Part shown: in pieces, positions 1 through 10,559 of the stretch | Layout of the letters: the number at the start of each line of letters is the position of its first letter | How positions within the stretch are numbered: position 1 is the first letter of the stretch | NCBI GenBank assembly: GCA_009760855.2 | Contig: WPIO01000079.1 | Coordinates: 1,062,001-1,126,000 of the forward strand | From: Cristatella mucedo | Taxonomy: Eukaryota > Bryozoa > Phylactolaemata > Cristatellidae | Direction: 5' to 3' | Length of the DNA stretch: 64,000 nt | Made by a program: the position numbers and the translations under genes | The notes under the pieces: model-generated | Told to the model about the DNA's origin: nothing | Database searches by the model: none | The model's input: the letters and a program-made list of their open reading frames with translations, nothing else

Positions 1-262
1 GCGAACAGGCTGAAACTGATGCAGCAGTTCAGCCAGGTATGAAGGAGCCAAGCCGTGGCGGCCTTGTGGGTCAGCGTAAGAACTTTGCTCTGTATCCTTT
101 GCTCAACCGGCAACCATCCTAGCTCTTCCAGCAAAGGAGACACGTGCTCAAACCGCTGGGACTTGAAGACCAGCCTTGCAGCCATATTCATAGTCCGCTG
201 CAGTGGCATAATAGCTTTCTTTGGTAGCCCAGCCAAAAGGGAATTACAATAATCAAGCCGTG
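1..262 (-). mobile_element. LINE-B fragment, 3' part of the reverse-transcriptase ORF
   Basis: Read on the minus strand this matches the C-terminal part of the LINE-B frame at about 56450-56730. It shares the stretch around a leucine-rich LPKKAIRPLQRT-like segment and the later HVSPLLKELGWLPV segment. It is cut by the window edge, so its true length is unknown. It is a dead fragment and not a host gene. Confidence 0.8.
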
Positions 263-408
263 CGCGTTATGCCGGTGCTGCGGAAGTTACTCTTGAAGCT
301 AGAGTTCCGTTTTTTTCAAGAGGAGATTATACTACTTTTGCTGTTGGGGCTACAGAGACCTGACGAAAGGTGTCACCTCCTGTCCGGAAAGCGTATATAA
401 AATATAAA

Positions 409-540
409 GTTCATTTGTATAGCGCCCTGAGAGAACTTAATCTCTATTCAGGCGCTTCACATATGCCACGGGGCTCTAGCCCACGACCTCGGCAAGACCT
501 TGATCAGGGCGAGCACCTTGACCGCGGGGCCAAACCAGCT
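409..540 (-). mobile_element. SINE-1 copy (tRNA-derived)
   Basis: On the minus strand a tRNA-like head with a B-box-like GGGCTAGAGCCC is followed by the tail shared by all SINE-1 copies (a GAGATTAAGTTCTCT-type hairpin, then a GGCGCTATACAAATGAA end). It is the left-most of about ten copies in the window. Confidence 0.75.
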
Positions 541-721
541 CGGCGGCCAAACCAGCTCGGCGTGCCTTTCCCGTCGTGCAACTTCGAACTCTTCATAAGG
601 TAACGAAACCTTCTCGGAAAGGCCTAAATACTACGGGCGTGAACAAGGCGGCGTGCCTTTGGAGTGCCCTTTCGAATTCTCTCTCGAAAAAGGATTTGCA
701 AATATTTTTTTGGACGGGCTC

Positions 722-722
722 G

Positions 723-757
<35 letters not shown>

Positions 758-809
758 CGTGTGTGCGTGTGTGCGTGTGTGCGTGTGTGCGTGTGTGTGT
801 ATATATATA
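722..809. repeat. Compound TA/GT microsatellite
   Basis: A run of TA dinucleotides passes into GT with scattered GC steps, then back to TA and GA. The open frames of alternating Val/Cys or Tyr/Ile across it are products of the repeat. Confidence 0.95.
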
Positions 810-2018
810 GAGAGAAAGAGTATATATGAAAGAAAAGATATAAGATATTGTAAGAGCATATATGAGAGTATATATGAGAGCGCTTCCTGGCGGTGCTCTA
901 GCGGCGCCCTCCACCTTTAGGGCGCTGCTGAGGGAAGGGGTCGGTGCTGCCAGCATTTCCCGGAGTTTGATGATTCTACCGGGCTTCGGTGACCCCGCAG
1001 AGGGCTCTCAATATGGAGAAAGTGGAGTGGCTATCGACTCTTTTTGTGCAGCGAGGCGTCACCCGGAGGCTCCGCTGTGTGGAGCTCCGGCTGTCCTGAT
1101 ATGGCGCCTCGCGGGTATTGGCGTATATATATATCGGATTTGGCCCCGGTGCAAACGACAAAGGTCGCGGTGCCAACGATTTCCGGTCTCGTTCCTCGTA
1201 GACGGTAAGGGCGGCAGTGAGTGGTGAGCGGCCTAATAAGCATTGAATTAATCGAAAGCGTCAGAGTCGACGCGACGACGAACGGGCAACAAACCGATCG
1301 AGGATAGGCAGGTCAGAGGTCAGAGCAGAACGACCCAACTGCTCAAGGTGACGTAGCCGATCGGCATTGAGTGACGAATGGAGTCGCGGTCAAGGTTGTC
1401 GCACGGTCGACCAATTTCCGCCGACGCGTACTTGCTTATCTCTCTAGATGGGTTGAAGAGGCGGGGCAATTGTTGCGTGATTATTTCTTGTCCATCCGCT
1501 GTATTTACGCTAATTTACGGAAGTGCATCGACGAGACCTCCGAGGCATCCGACATCGGGCTGTTTCAAGTAGATTTCGTGCACTTCGAACAAAGCCGACC
1601 AGCTCTCGGACGGGTCGCTGGGGACTGGAATGAAGGTCATGAGATGTCAAACCGTGGCAACTTTTGGTTACGCCCTCTCTGAGTCAATATTGAACCCCGG
1701 GAAAAATATTCCCGTCTATGGGCGTGTTCGGCTGCTGGCTACAGATGCTCTCTGGCAGGTGACGCAGGAGATAGGATACGGGACGCTGAGCTGTTTTCCA
1801 GGGCCAGGTTAAGCGGCTGTGGGATGCCGCGGTCCCAGAGTGGAATGTGCTGCAAACTTGACGTAAATAAATCAACCGCCATAATCCGAACGTCCTGCCC
1901 TAAGTGGTCTGCCTTGTGGTAACTGCCACCTGTCAGAGCAATCGCTGCTGCGACCAGCCACCATTCGATAGCATTCAGCAGCAGCAGCAACAAAAATAGA
2001 GCACACGATCATCCTCGT
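810..2018. other. Intergenic DNA, no gene recognised
   Basis: About 1.2 kb of mixed composition with short overlapping frames on both strands. I see no conserved motif, convincing splice pair or repeat match here. Confidence 0.5.
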
Positions 2019-2150
2019 TTGGCCGCTATGGAGGTTAGGGAGGTCAGGTGCTTACCTTTCACGACCGGGGTCGTGGTTTCGAGCCCTGTGGCGTATACAA
2101 AGCGTCTGGAAAGCGTAAGTTCTGTTAAGGCGCTATACAAATGAATTATT
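2019..2150 (+). mobile_element. SINE-1 copy
   Basis: A tRNA-like head has a B-box-like GGTTTCGAGCCC near 2075. A linker and the family tail ending GGCGCTATACAAATGAATTATT follow. The next 90 bases are an AT-rich run of ATTTAAA-type units, which may be an expanded tail. Confidence 0.8.
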
Positions 2151-2373
2151 TATATATATCTTAAAGATTTAAAATATTTAAAATATTAAAATATTTAATT
2201 TAAATATTTATTTATTTATATTTTAAAATATTTAACGTGCATATATACATTAGCCAGCGGTGCCCTGCGCTGCCAGGGTCGCGGGTGCTACATTCGCCTC
2301 CCGGTTCTAGAACAGGGACCACACGGCTTCCGATCGGTTAATGGCGTCGGAGGCGCAAAGCCGCCGGAATGCC

Positions 2374-2376
2374 ACG

Positions 2377-2440
<64 letters not shown>
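2374..2440. repeat. CA microsatellite
   Basis: Nearly pure CA dinucleotides with CG interruptions at both ends. Confidence 0.97.
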
Positions 2441-2779
2441 TATATATGGCATATTTATGGCTATATATGATTTTTACTGGCGCCGTTCAGTCAAGGTGCT
2501 TATGATCTGTTGTGCCTCGGAATATTAGTGTCAGCAGTGGCGAAAATCTTCGCTGCGTATGGTGAATTGCTGTTCAACATTTGCACTTTCGTGGATACTG
2601 GGCGAGTTTCATTGCTCCGTGCAGTAGGTCAGCATAGGACATGTGTTTTGCCGCTATGTGGTGGTATTTGGAGCAATCTGGTGGTTTTCGGAGAGCCGAA
2701 GCAAAGCGCCGACTCGCCATTAAGTGGCGGTAGCTAGCCACAAATTTCCCTACAATCTGTTCGATCCAGTGTCAGTGGT

Positions 2780-3160
2780 TTGTCGGCTGGAAGTTTGTTA
2801 CGAAGATCAAGAGCATTGTGCCGCGAAGGCCAAGGACATATCAAGGCGGAGGCAGTCGATGGCGACGACGCAGAGAAGGTCTCCTTCCCGACGTCGAATA
2901 CGATTAGACGGTCGACGGGCCGCGTTAGGGATGGGCGCAAGGCGGCGAAGCCAGTTGAGGCGCTCCGAGTCGACCTCTGGCGGACGATTCGCGGAAGAGG
3001 CGCGCCCCCTTCTCGTGAGAAGAGAGGCCCCGGAGTCGGGCTGGGTAAAGCGAGTGCGAGCAGACGTTGTACTTCAAAAGTGCCGGAGAGCAAGGAAAGC
3101 GCAGGTCGCGTTTCGCGAGGAGCTAAGATGGAGGGCGGAGAGGCCGGCGAATGAGATTTG
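2780..3160. other. GC-rich stretch open on both strands, unrecognised
   Basis: Two plus-strand frames (to 3154 and 3161) and one minus-strand frame (3093-2734) are open together. Simultaneous openness is expected of GC-rich DNA with few stop triplets. None of the predicted products has a motif I recognise, so I do not call a gene. One of these could still be an exon. Confidence 0.3.
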
Positions 3161-3304
3161 AGCGAGACTCGCTAAGCGAAGCGGCAGGCGGTGCGAGCGG
3201 CGTCCGCTTCGCGTGGAAGAACCCTGTCGTGCGGCGGCGGCCTGCTGCTTGTCGCTTTGGTGGGCGCGACGCGACGGACCGAGCGACCGCAGCAGCGATG
3301 GCAA

Positions 3305-3392
3305 AGTGCAAAGTGCCTTGAAAGAGATTGAGTTCTCTGAGGGCGCCATACAAGTCTATTATCATCATTATTATTATTATTATTATTTTAAT
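3305..3392 (+). mobile_element. LINE-A/SINE-1 3' tail with TTA repeat
   Basis: The terminal hairpin motif GAGATTGAGTTCTCTGAGGG is followed by GCGCCATACAA and a run of TTA/TCA triplets. Only the tail is present, as in a severely 5'-truncated insertion. Confidence 0.8.
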
Positions 3393-3399
3393 ATCATAG

Positions 3400-4015
3400 C
3401 GGCACTATAGAGAATGGCCAAGACGCGCTGGTCTGCCTTCGTCTGCACGCGTCCTTCATTGAGTCGCCACGCGACGATATATTCTTTACATACGCCTTTT
3501 AACGGCTTCGTCTCACTGCGACCGACCTCGGTCGACCGAGGTCGGTCGGGCGCCGCCGCCTCGCGCGCACTACCTCGGGCAGCCCTCGCTGCGAAGAGCC
3601 GCATTTGCAGATCCACCGGAAGGGGAGACCCCCGAGCCTCATTGCGGCGCTAGCGTCGCCCCTCCCTCCCGCCCGCCCCCCGAGCGCCCTGCACGCTGCT
3701 CAGACGGGCGCGAGCGACACGAACAGCGATGTCTGCATTGCTGCGGCCCCGGTGGATCCGGACGCGAAGAGAGGAAGCGGTTCTAAGCGGCAGTTCTAAG
3801 CGGCCAGACGACAGCGGATAAAAAAGATGGATCGCCCTCTAGTCATTGTCTCCTGTGACAGTGAGGCTGACGTATTGACGCGCTTGACAGGAAGGAGTAG
3901 GATGGTCATCAGTCATCGGAAGCGTCGCGTCGGCGGTCATCCGTCGGTCATGGTTGCCGAAACCGATGTCAGCCGCAGCGTCGGCCGCTGCGTCGGGACC
4001 GCGAACTTCAACTTC
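3400..4015. other. GC-rich unique DNA, no gene recognised
   Basis: The stretch includes a GGTCGACCGAGGTCGGTCG-type direct and inverted repeat near 3525-3550 and several short frames. I recognise no coding content. Confidence 0.45.
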
Positions 4016-4120
4016 AATATCCGTGGGGTAATAATAACATCGGTAAATAAATAATAAATACTATTCACTTCTGTAAATAATAATATCTGTAAATAAATAA
4101 TAAATAATATCCGTGGGGTC
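4016..4120. repeat. AT-rich AATAAATA array between 14-base direct repeats
   Basis: The flanking copies of AATATCCGTGGGGT (about 4016-4029 and 4107-4120) match each other. Between them lies a degenerate array of TAAATAAATAATAAATA units. This could be a small tandem duplication or a tail with target-site duplications. Confidence 0.7.
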
Positions 4121-4614
4121 ATCCGAGTGGTAGAGATGCTCTTCCGAAACTAGCGACGCCGCCTGTTCGCCTGCTGCTATCGAGTGCTTCCGACCAAGCG
4201 ACACGTGGCCGACCACGTGGCAGCTACGCACAACGTGACAGCTTTTCCTTCGCTCTTTTCGCAGCGCGTATGCTGCGCCATGATGCTGGAATTCGAATAC
4301 GAATTCGAGAGTCAAACTATTGCGACCATTCGTGGTGGGTCGTAACCTGGTGCAATAGTTATAATGATAACAAGTATTTTTAAGAGCACCGTGAGAGACC
4401 TAGATCTGTTACTAAAAGCTTTGAAACTCGCTGCAGGAGAAGTGGTAACCACGAGTTAATGACGTGCAAGATATCGTGCTTAGTTAGACAATCATGGCGA
4501 AGAACGCAAAAGACACGTACGCAGGATTCGCCGGCACGGACCGCAGGGTTCCCGGTTATCCCGGCTCAGCCATGCACGGCTATGCACACGCAGCACATGC
4601 AGGCACGGAAATAA

Positions 4615-6270
4615 AAGTACAAGCTCCTTTCGAAAAAGCTGTAGTCAGGCCACTTCTCAAGAAATCGACACTGGACCAAGAGAACTTGAGCAACTACCGC
4701 CCAGTCTCCCTTCTACCAATCCTATCAAAGACACTGGAACTGGTCGTGGCAGACTAGCTGAACTGAAATATCAAAACTTCAAACCTTGATAGTAAGTTCC
4801 AGTCTGGCTTTAGAGCTAATCACTCCACAGAGTCAGCATTGCTTAGGGTATACAACGACCTACTTAGGAATGCAGACATGGGTAGAGTGTCTCTTCTTGT
4901 TTTGCTCGATCTTTCGGCAGCTTTTGATACCATCGTTCACAAAGTTCTTCTAGAGCGCCTCTTATCTCGCCTGGGCATCACTGGCACTGCTCTGCAGTGG
5001 TTCAGGTCCTATCTCAGTGGGAGACTCCAGAGTATTGACGTGAATGGACAAAGATCATCTGAAGTACCTCTGAAATATGGAGTACCTCAGGGCTATGTTC
5101 TAGGTTCGGTTCTTTTCACGGTTTATACTCTGCCTCTTGCTGATGTGATTGCCAAGCACAATCTAGGCTTTCACTTCTATGCGGATGACACTCAGTTGTA
5201 CCTTTGCTTTGATCCCTCCCAGCCTTCGAGCACCTCAAATTCTCTAAACTCACTAGCTGCATGCATTGATGACATTCGCACATGGATGGCAGCAAATTTT
5301 CTAAAACTAAACGATGACAAAACTAACTTACTAGTTATGGGCAAACCCAGTGTGATCCAGAGATTGGAAAGGCTGACTCTCAAAATTGGCTCTGCCAGCA
5401 TATCTCCAGTTGAATCAGCTCGAAATCTAGGTGTCAAATTCCAAAGCAACCTCTCGTTAGACGACCATATCAGCTCCACAGTCAAATCTGTCTATCTTCA
5501 GCTTCATAACATTGCTAAAATTCGGGCTTGTCTAGATAAGGATACCACGTCTAAGTTGGTCCATGCATTCGTGACATCCCGTCTCGACTTCTGCAACTCA
5601 CTGCTCATTGGCCTACCGGCATGTGCGATCAGGCGATTGCAGCTGGTGCAAAACTCGGCAGCTAGGCTTGTCTGTTGTGAGCGTTGCAGTTTCCACATCA
5701 CACCACTTCTCGCCGACCTGCACTGGCTACCAATCAAGCAACGGATTGACTTCAAGGTTCTGTCGCTCACTTTTAGGTCACTTCATTCTTTGGCTCCAGC
5801 CTATCTCTCCGACATACTCCCCCATCAGGCCAAGCATCGTACCACCCGCTTTTCGGAATCCAACAGTCTACAAATACCTCGTACAAACCTCAAATCCTTT
5901 GGAGACCGTGCATTTAGTTCGTATGCTCCCAAAGCCTGGAACTCCCTCCCGACCTGCGTCAGAACATCCCCTGACCTGACCACATTTAAAAGGATCTTAA
6001 AAACACACCTATTTAGGACAGCATTTAGTGGGTCCCTGTGATTCGTCCTTCACGTGCTTATGCGTGCTGACACTGTGCATGCTGCCAGTAACCACATTTG
6101 CATGCTGACCCTGTGCATGTCACCCTTAACCATGTTATTCATTTTGTTTGTTTTTCAAGCATGATTTTACTTACTATTCTATTGCATTTCCCTTTGCAGC
6201 AAATGTAAAGCGCTTAGAAAGAGATTAAGTTCTCTGAGGGCGCTTTATCAAGTACGTTATTATTATTATT
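4615..6270 (+). mobile_element. LINE-A: L2/CR1-like non-LTR retrotransposon, 5'-truncated
   Basis: This is the best LINE-A copy. It enters the ORF at the start of the reverse-transcriptase domain (ending NYRPVSLLP). It meets in-frame stops TAG at 4755-4757 and TGA at 4764-4766, then stays open to 6041. In that open part, motif A is LDLSAAFDT, motif B is GVPQGYVLG and the catalytic motif C is YADD. The C-terminal region typical of L2/CR1 elements follows. The endonuclease domain is absent. The 3' UTR ends in the hairpin AGAGATTAAGTTCTCT, then GGGCGCTTTATCAAGT and TTATTATT. It is not autonomous. Many truncated copies elsewhere in the window share the last few hundred bases. Confidence 0.93.
4767..6041 (+). 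pseudogene. Reverse-transcriptase ORF of LINE-A (partial)
   Basis: The element's longest open part is about 424 codons and carries the palm motifs of a non-LTR reverse transcriptase. An intact enzyme would nick chromosomal DNA and copy element RNA at the nick. Here the N-terminal endonuclease is missing and two stops separate this part from the upstream frame. Motif B has Tyr where most relatives have Ser (GVPQGYVLG against the usual GVPQGSVLG), which may itself impair activity. The C-terminus ends FRTAFSGSL, and other LINE-A copies share this ending with minor changes. The true start lies beyond the truncation. Confidence 0.9.
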
Positions 6271-7070
6271 GGGCGTGGGGAAAGCTGACCAGAGCAATAA
6301 GTCTTTAGCTAAGAATTCAGCGATCCAAAGTTAATGCGAGTGGCGATGGAATCCGAAAGCGAGTTACGGACTTTCGTAGAGACTTGGAGAGCTCCAGCGT
6401 CCAATGTGCACCCTCTCTAAGATGCCCTGTGGTTGGCTGCTAACGTTGAACTAGCTAAGACTAATAAGCTTAAGCTTGAAAAATTATAGAATAGATCAGG
6501 ACTGACTGTCCATCTACTGGCATAAGAGGGCTACTGTAAGTAGTACCAATCCACTGTAACTAAGGCCGGTCTACAAGCTTCTATAAGCACGTGCTGGAAT
6601 CACACACGAACGATACAAAAATTCGGGTGACGACCATCGACCATTTCCTTAGCCGTTCTCAGCTACCAGCGAGTTAAGTAGCGATCATTGCAGTGATCTA
6701 GCAGATCGCTTTTCAAGCTTGTTTTGTCAGCAAGATAAATAAGGTCTGTGTTCCGCCACCAAGATGGAATCCTCCAAGAATGGACTCGGCAAAATCCGCT
6801 CCTTTCTTTACTTCAATGTCCAACTTCAAGCCTATCCTTGCTGACCTCATTTCGAAGTTCACCGCCAATCTAAGAAAGCTACAAGCCCTCTATGCCTAGT
6901 AACAACGTGCTAGTGCCCAGTATCCAGAGCCCTCTAAACCCGCGCCTCCAATAACTACTACTAGTTAGTAGTTAGTATACTACTGTTCTCCTTCGGAGAA
7001 GCATGGATTTACTGCTGCCGTGCATAACTAAGATAGCAAATACGTTCCTACCCTCGGGTCTTGTATATGG
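6271..7070. other. Intergenic DNA, no gene recognised
   Basis: AT-balanced sequence without an open frame of note. A palindromic ACTACTACTAGTTAGTAGTTAG stretch sits near 6954-6975. I see no exon or repeat family. Confidence 0.5.
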
Positions 7071-7084
7071 GTGTGTGTGTGTGT

Positions 7085-7165
<81 letters not shown>
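7071..7165. repeat. GT then GA microsatellite
   Basis: About 14 bases of GT pass into about 80 bases of GA. The Arg-Glu frame across it is a product of the repeat. Confidence 0.97.
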
Positions 7166-7170
<5 letters not shown>

Positions 7171-7218
7171 CTTACGAGGCTGCTCTTTGGGGTGTATATT
7201 GGAGAACCCGAGACCCGC

Positions 7219-7340
7219 TAGTTTGGTTCAGCTAAGATGCTCGCCTTTAGCGATCAGGTTTGTGGGTCCGAGCCCCGAGGCACACGTTAAAGTGCCTGGA
7301 TGGAGATTGAATTCTCTTAGGGCGCTGTAAAAATGAAATA
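7219..7340 (+). mobile_element. SINE-1 copy
   Basis: The A-box-like GGTTCAGCTAAGATG and B-box-like GGGTCCGAGCCCC are followed by the family tail GAGATTGAATTCTCTTAGGG and GCGCTGTAAAAATGAA. Confidence 0.85.
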
Positions 7341-7379
7341 ATCACGTGGACACCCTTGTCACCACTCGGAGGCGAAAAA

Positions 7380-8540
7380 GCCTCGGCCTTGGCCTTGCTT
7401 GCCTGAGCAGCTCGAGCGAAGCAATGCCGCCACGCCGGGCTCAAGCTGTGGGAGTGTTGCGGTAGCAACAGCAGGTAGCAACAGCCTGCGGCTCTCGGGC
7501 TCTCCGTCATCAGCGCCGTGCAGCTCACCGTCGCGTCTCTCCCCACCCGTCCACCGGGAGAGGGCGCTGCGGCGCTCACGTCAGGAGGAGGGTCCGGTTC
7601 ATCCCCGAATCCCCCGCGGCAGTCGGTCCAACCGTCCCATCGGTTGCTTAAAAAGCTGCTTAACGGAGGCGGTCAATTAAGCAAACGGCAATTCTCTCCG
7701 GCCTTGGGGGAGGGTGGCGAATTCGCGAGGACCGATCGACCGAAACGACGTCGATAGGGGGGTGGGGGTGAGTGTGTGGGATCGTCTTGACCTCACAGTC
7801 AATGGCTTGGCGGGGGGGGGGGCTCAGAGTAAGCAGAGCTAACGTGAGGCCGCTCAAGTGCCGCGATCGCTCCGACGATCGCGGCAATCGAGCGATCGCG
7901 AGAGCCGCTGCAGGCAGCCGACGCCACCGCTTGCTGCCGGTTCCAGCCCGCTCGAGATTCCCGAGCGACAGGCTGCTGCCGGACAGCAGCCGGCTGGGCA
8001 GTCAGCTGAGCACGAGCGACCGTCAAGGACCGTCCTTGTGCACCAGTCGGCGTCGGCGATCGGTTCGCTACCGCCTGCGGTGCGAAGTTGGCCGCGGCGG
8101 CCGCTGGGGACGAGCCGATCTTTCGCGCGTCGCTTCGTCTATACATAGCGTAGGTCATCTGCGGCGGCGGCGGCAGAGGCGGGAATTAGCCGCTGCGCGT
8201 CGCCGATCTCTCCCGGCGGCGCGTCTATTAGCGTGCTGCCTTCACAGCGCTAATCGGATTCGTTCGTCGCGAGAGGGCTTGATTTTTCCTTTGCGCTGGC
8301 AATTTTATTATGCATTGATTTGCTGGCTATCTGAGACTCGCGCGCTTTTTTGCGTCGACATGGCGTGTTCGGACGGACGACAGTTTAGACACTGTCTCGC
8401 CGCGAGGCGCAGGCAGACGCCGCCGCCGCCGCCTCGGTGCTCGTCTTCTATCTGCGCCCGGGCTCAGCCACGACAGGTGCGAAGAAGGCGTCTGAAAATG
8501 CTTGGTAGTAATTTACTTAAGGGTCTGAAAGAATATGGCG
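7380..8540. other. GC/CpG-rich island, no recognised gene
   Basis: A long plus-strand frame (7772-8554) is paralleled by open frames on both strands, and its product is Arg/Ser-rich with no recognisable domain. The openness is best explained by composition. The CpG density would suit a promoter or first exon, but I cannot point to a convincing start with a splice donor. Confidence 0.4.
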
Positions 8541-8570
8541 AAGCCGAATATTGACGCACATTCTAGTTGA

Positions 8571-8681
8571 TTATGTTAGGATTCTTTCAACATAACCGCG
8601 AGCCGAGGAGGGTTCTTAAGGCTCGCTGCATCAGTCAGCTCATTAAAATCCTCGCGGTTATATGCGATTTCCTAATCATAA
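8571..8681. repeat. Imperfect inverted repeat, long stem-loop
   Basis: Arms of about 31 bases are separated by a 48-base loop. The inner arms CATAACCGCGAG and CTCGCGGTTATATG pair over 11 bases, and the outer arms TTATGTTAGGA and TCCTAATCATAA pair after a short internal bulge. It could be a microRNA-like hairpin, the end pair of a tiny transposon, or chance. Confidence 0.65.
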
Positions 8682-8859
8682 CCTACATGAACCGGATCTT
8701 TCATAATGTTTAGATAGAATGTGTTGCTGAAAACCTGAATAAATAGCTATTCAGTTGTGGTTTGGATTTTGAACTAATGAGACGTAGCCCGCAGGGTCGG
8801 CAAACAGCCTCCCTGTGGCTTTGAAATATACCACTCTACGCGAGGAACTGACCTTGTCA

Positions 8860-9360
8860 TATACAGGTATGGATGGACTCAACTGATTGTATCCACGGTC
8901 TGCTCCCGTAGGCGTACTAGCGTTTAGGCGTGCGGAATCTGCGTCACGCTCGTTGATGCCACCAAGCACTGCCGGGCTCGGACCGGCTAAGGAGGACTCG
9001 GCGGCGGCGGCGGATTTTCTTTCGGGCTCTTTCCGCGTTCTCCTCACGTGCTGCATTGTGACGAGAACATTAGTGCTCGACCAATGCCCGCGCGCGCGAG
9101 AACCGTTCTCCGCCGTTCGAGCAGTGGCTCGCAAGTTCGCACGCGGTCGCTGATCGGCAAGGAAGCGCGAGAGATCGGGCGCGAGAGATCGGGCGCGAGA
9201 GAGAGTGCGAGAGAGCGCATGCGCCCGCTCCCCGAAACATTCACCCCGACCGCGCGAATCGTATTCAAAGTTGTGGGGGCGCTCGCGACGAAGAGCGAAG
9301 CCCCCCCCCCCACAAGCGAGTCGTGGCGTTGTCGACGACGGCTGTATTGAGTGATCTAGC
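8860..9360. other. CpG-rich stretch, no recognised gene
   Basis: It contains repeated GCGAGAGATCGGGC units near 9170-9200. Frames are open on both strands without a recognisable product. It may be regulatory. Confidence 0.35.
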
Positions 9361-9395
9361 AGCTGTCGTGCGTGCTGGTCTAGAGCACGTGGTGT

Positions 9396-9423
9396 TGAGA
9401 GAGAGAGAATGATAGAAAATGAT

Positions 9424-9482
<59 letters not shown>
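9396..9482. repeat. GA microsatellite
   Basis: The 5' part is interrupted and the rest is almost pure GA from about 9426 to 9480. The minus-strand Leu-Ser frame is a product of it. Confidence 0.97.
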
Positions 9483-9504
9483 CACGTGACGGCGATCGCA
9501 CGCC

Positions 9505-9570
9505 CACAAAGTGACTAAGACGAGAGATTCAATTCCATTATGGTGCTATACAAAAAATATTACTAATAAG
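9505..9570 (+). mobile_element. SINE-1/LINE-A tail fragment
   Basis: GAGAGATTCAATTCCATTATGG and GTGCTATACAAAAAATATTA resemble the common tail. No head is present. A 22-base duplication (TAATATGTTGTAATTATGGAAC) follows at about 9590-9632. Confidence 0.55.
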
Positions 9571-9756
9571 TTATAATTAATGTCACTAATATGTTGTAAT
9601 TATGGAACTAATATGTTGTAATTATGGAACTAATTTGCGCGATGCTAATCATTCACGATATCGTCTGCTAGATAACGAACATGCACTGTCGCACCACTCC
9701 AGATCGGCACTGATTTTACGGAGACGAGATTGGGCCTGCAAGAACGCGGGCAAAGA

Positions 9757-9970
9757 GAACAAGGTTACAGCGTAACCTTGGGTAGAGGTTAACAGGCGGC
9801 ATTGTCGGCGCGTGGACGGCGCCACGACCACCCGCGGAGGTTGCCGGCAGGCGCGCCCGCGTCGGACGGCGTATCCGGGCTAAGAACGTTGGGCGTTAGC
9901 GTAACATAGCGTTACGCAACGTAACTTAGACGTAACGTAGCGTAGACGCAACCGAGGCGTAACGTTGACC
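9757..9970. repeat. Cluster of GTAAC/GTTAC words
   Basis: The word CGTAAC or its complement occurs many times, mainly at 9757-9790 and 9890-9970, in both orientations. One pair, CAAGGTTAC-AGC-GTAACCTTG near 9760, is a perfect small hairpin. The order is irregular, so this is not a simple tandem array. Confidence 0.55.
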
Positions 9971-10258
9971 CGAGTACGTAGAGCTCGCGCTCAGCTATCG
10001 ACGCCTCCGCGCCGGAAGCTGAGCATGAGCTCTGAAACGTACTTTTCGGTGGCCCCGCCGAGAGGAACCTCAAAGCGCGAGGCTTTGGGTGGCAGCTTGT
10101 CTGGGTGACAAGCTATGCAGACTGCCGCGACGCCGCGACCAGCGTGCACTCGCCCGGTGCAGCAGATCCATTTTAAGGATTTTTCGTGTTTAGAACGTAA
10201 ATATACCGACCCGTAAACCTATGAAGGCTGACCATTCGCCAATACTTCGGGTACGAGA

Positions 10259-10372
10259 GCCGGCCGCCATTTTAGAGCCAGCTTAGTGGCGCTCCCGCGA
10301 TGAATGAGATCGAGACAGCCGGCCGCCATATTAGAGCCACCTTAGTGGCGCTCCCGCCATGAGATCGAGACA
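10259..10372. repeat. Two-copy tandem duplication, about 55-59 bases
   Basis: Both copies begin GCCGGCCGCCAT and end GAGATCGAGACA. The second differs by a few substitutions and a four-base deletion. Confidence 0.9.
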
Positions 10373-10380
10373 GCCGAGTC

Positions 10381-10545
10381 GTAATGGCTCACTAGGTAAG
10401 GCGGTTGCTTTTCACGACCTCGGTCCCGAGGTCGTGGTTTCGAATCCTGTGGTGGGCGATCCTTTATCGCCACTGAAAACGGTGGTGATGGCCGTAAAGG
10501 CTCTCTGTCGCTATACAAAAAGATGCTGTTAGGTCAGCTAGATTT
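10381..10545 (+). mobile_element. SINE-2 copy (second tRNA-derived family)
   Basis: The head reads GGCTCACTAGGTAAGGCGG, and a B-box GGTTTCGAATCC lies near 10437-10448. The body GTGGGCGATCCTTTATCGC and the GGTGGTGATGGCCGT segment are shared with 38072-38235. The end, GCTATACAAAAAGATGCTGTTA, differs from the SINE-1/LINE-A tail. Confidence 0.8.
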
Positions 10546-10559
10546 ATTTATTTATTATA

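Noticed and set aside
4767-6041. Host gene with a reverse-transcriptase domain
   Set aside because: It is part of a multicopy LINE with stops upstream and a standard LINE 3' tail.
7772-8554. 260-codon plus-strand open frame
   Set aside because: Arg/Ser-rich product without a domain, with both strands open over the same GC-rich DNA; composition explains it.
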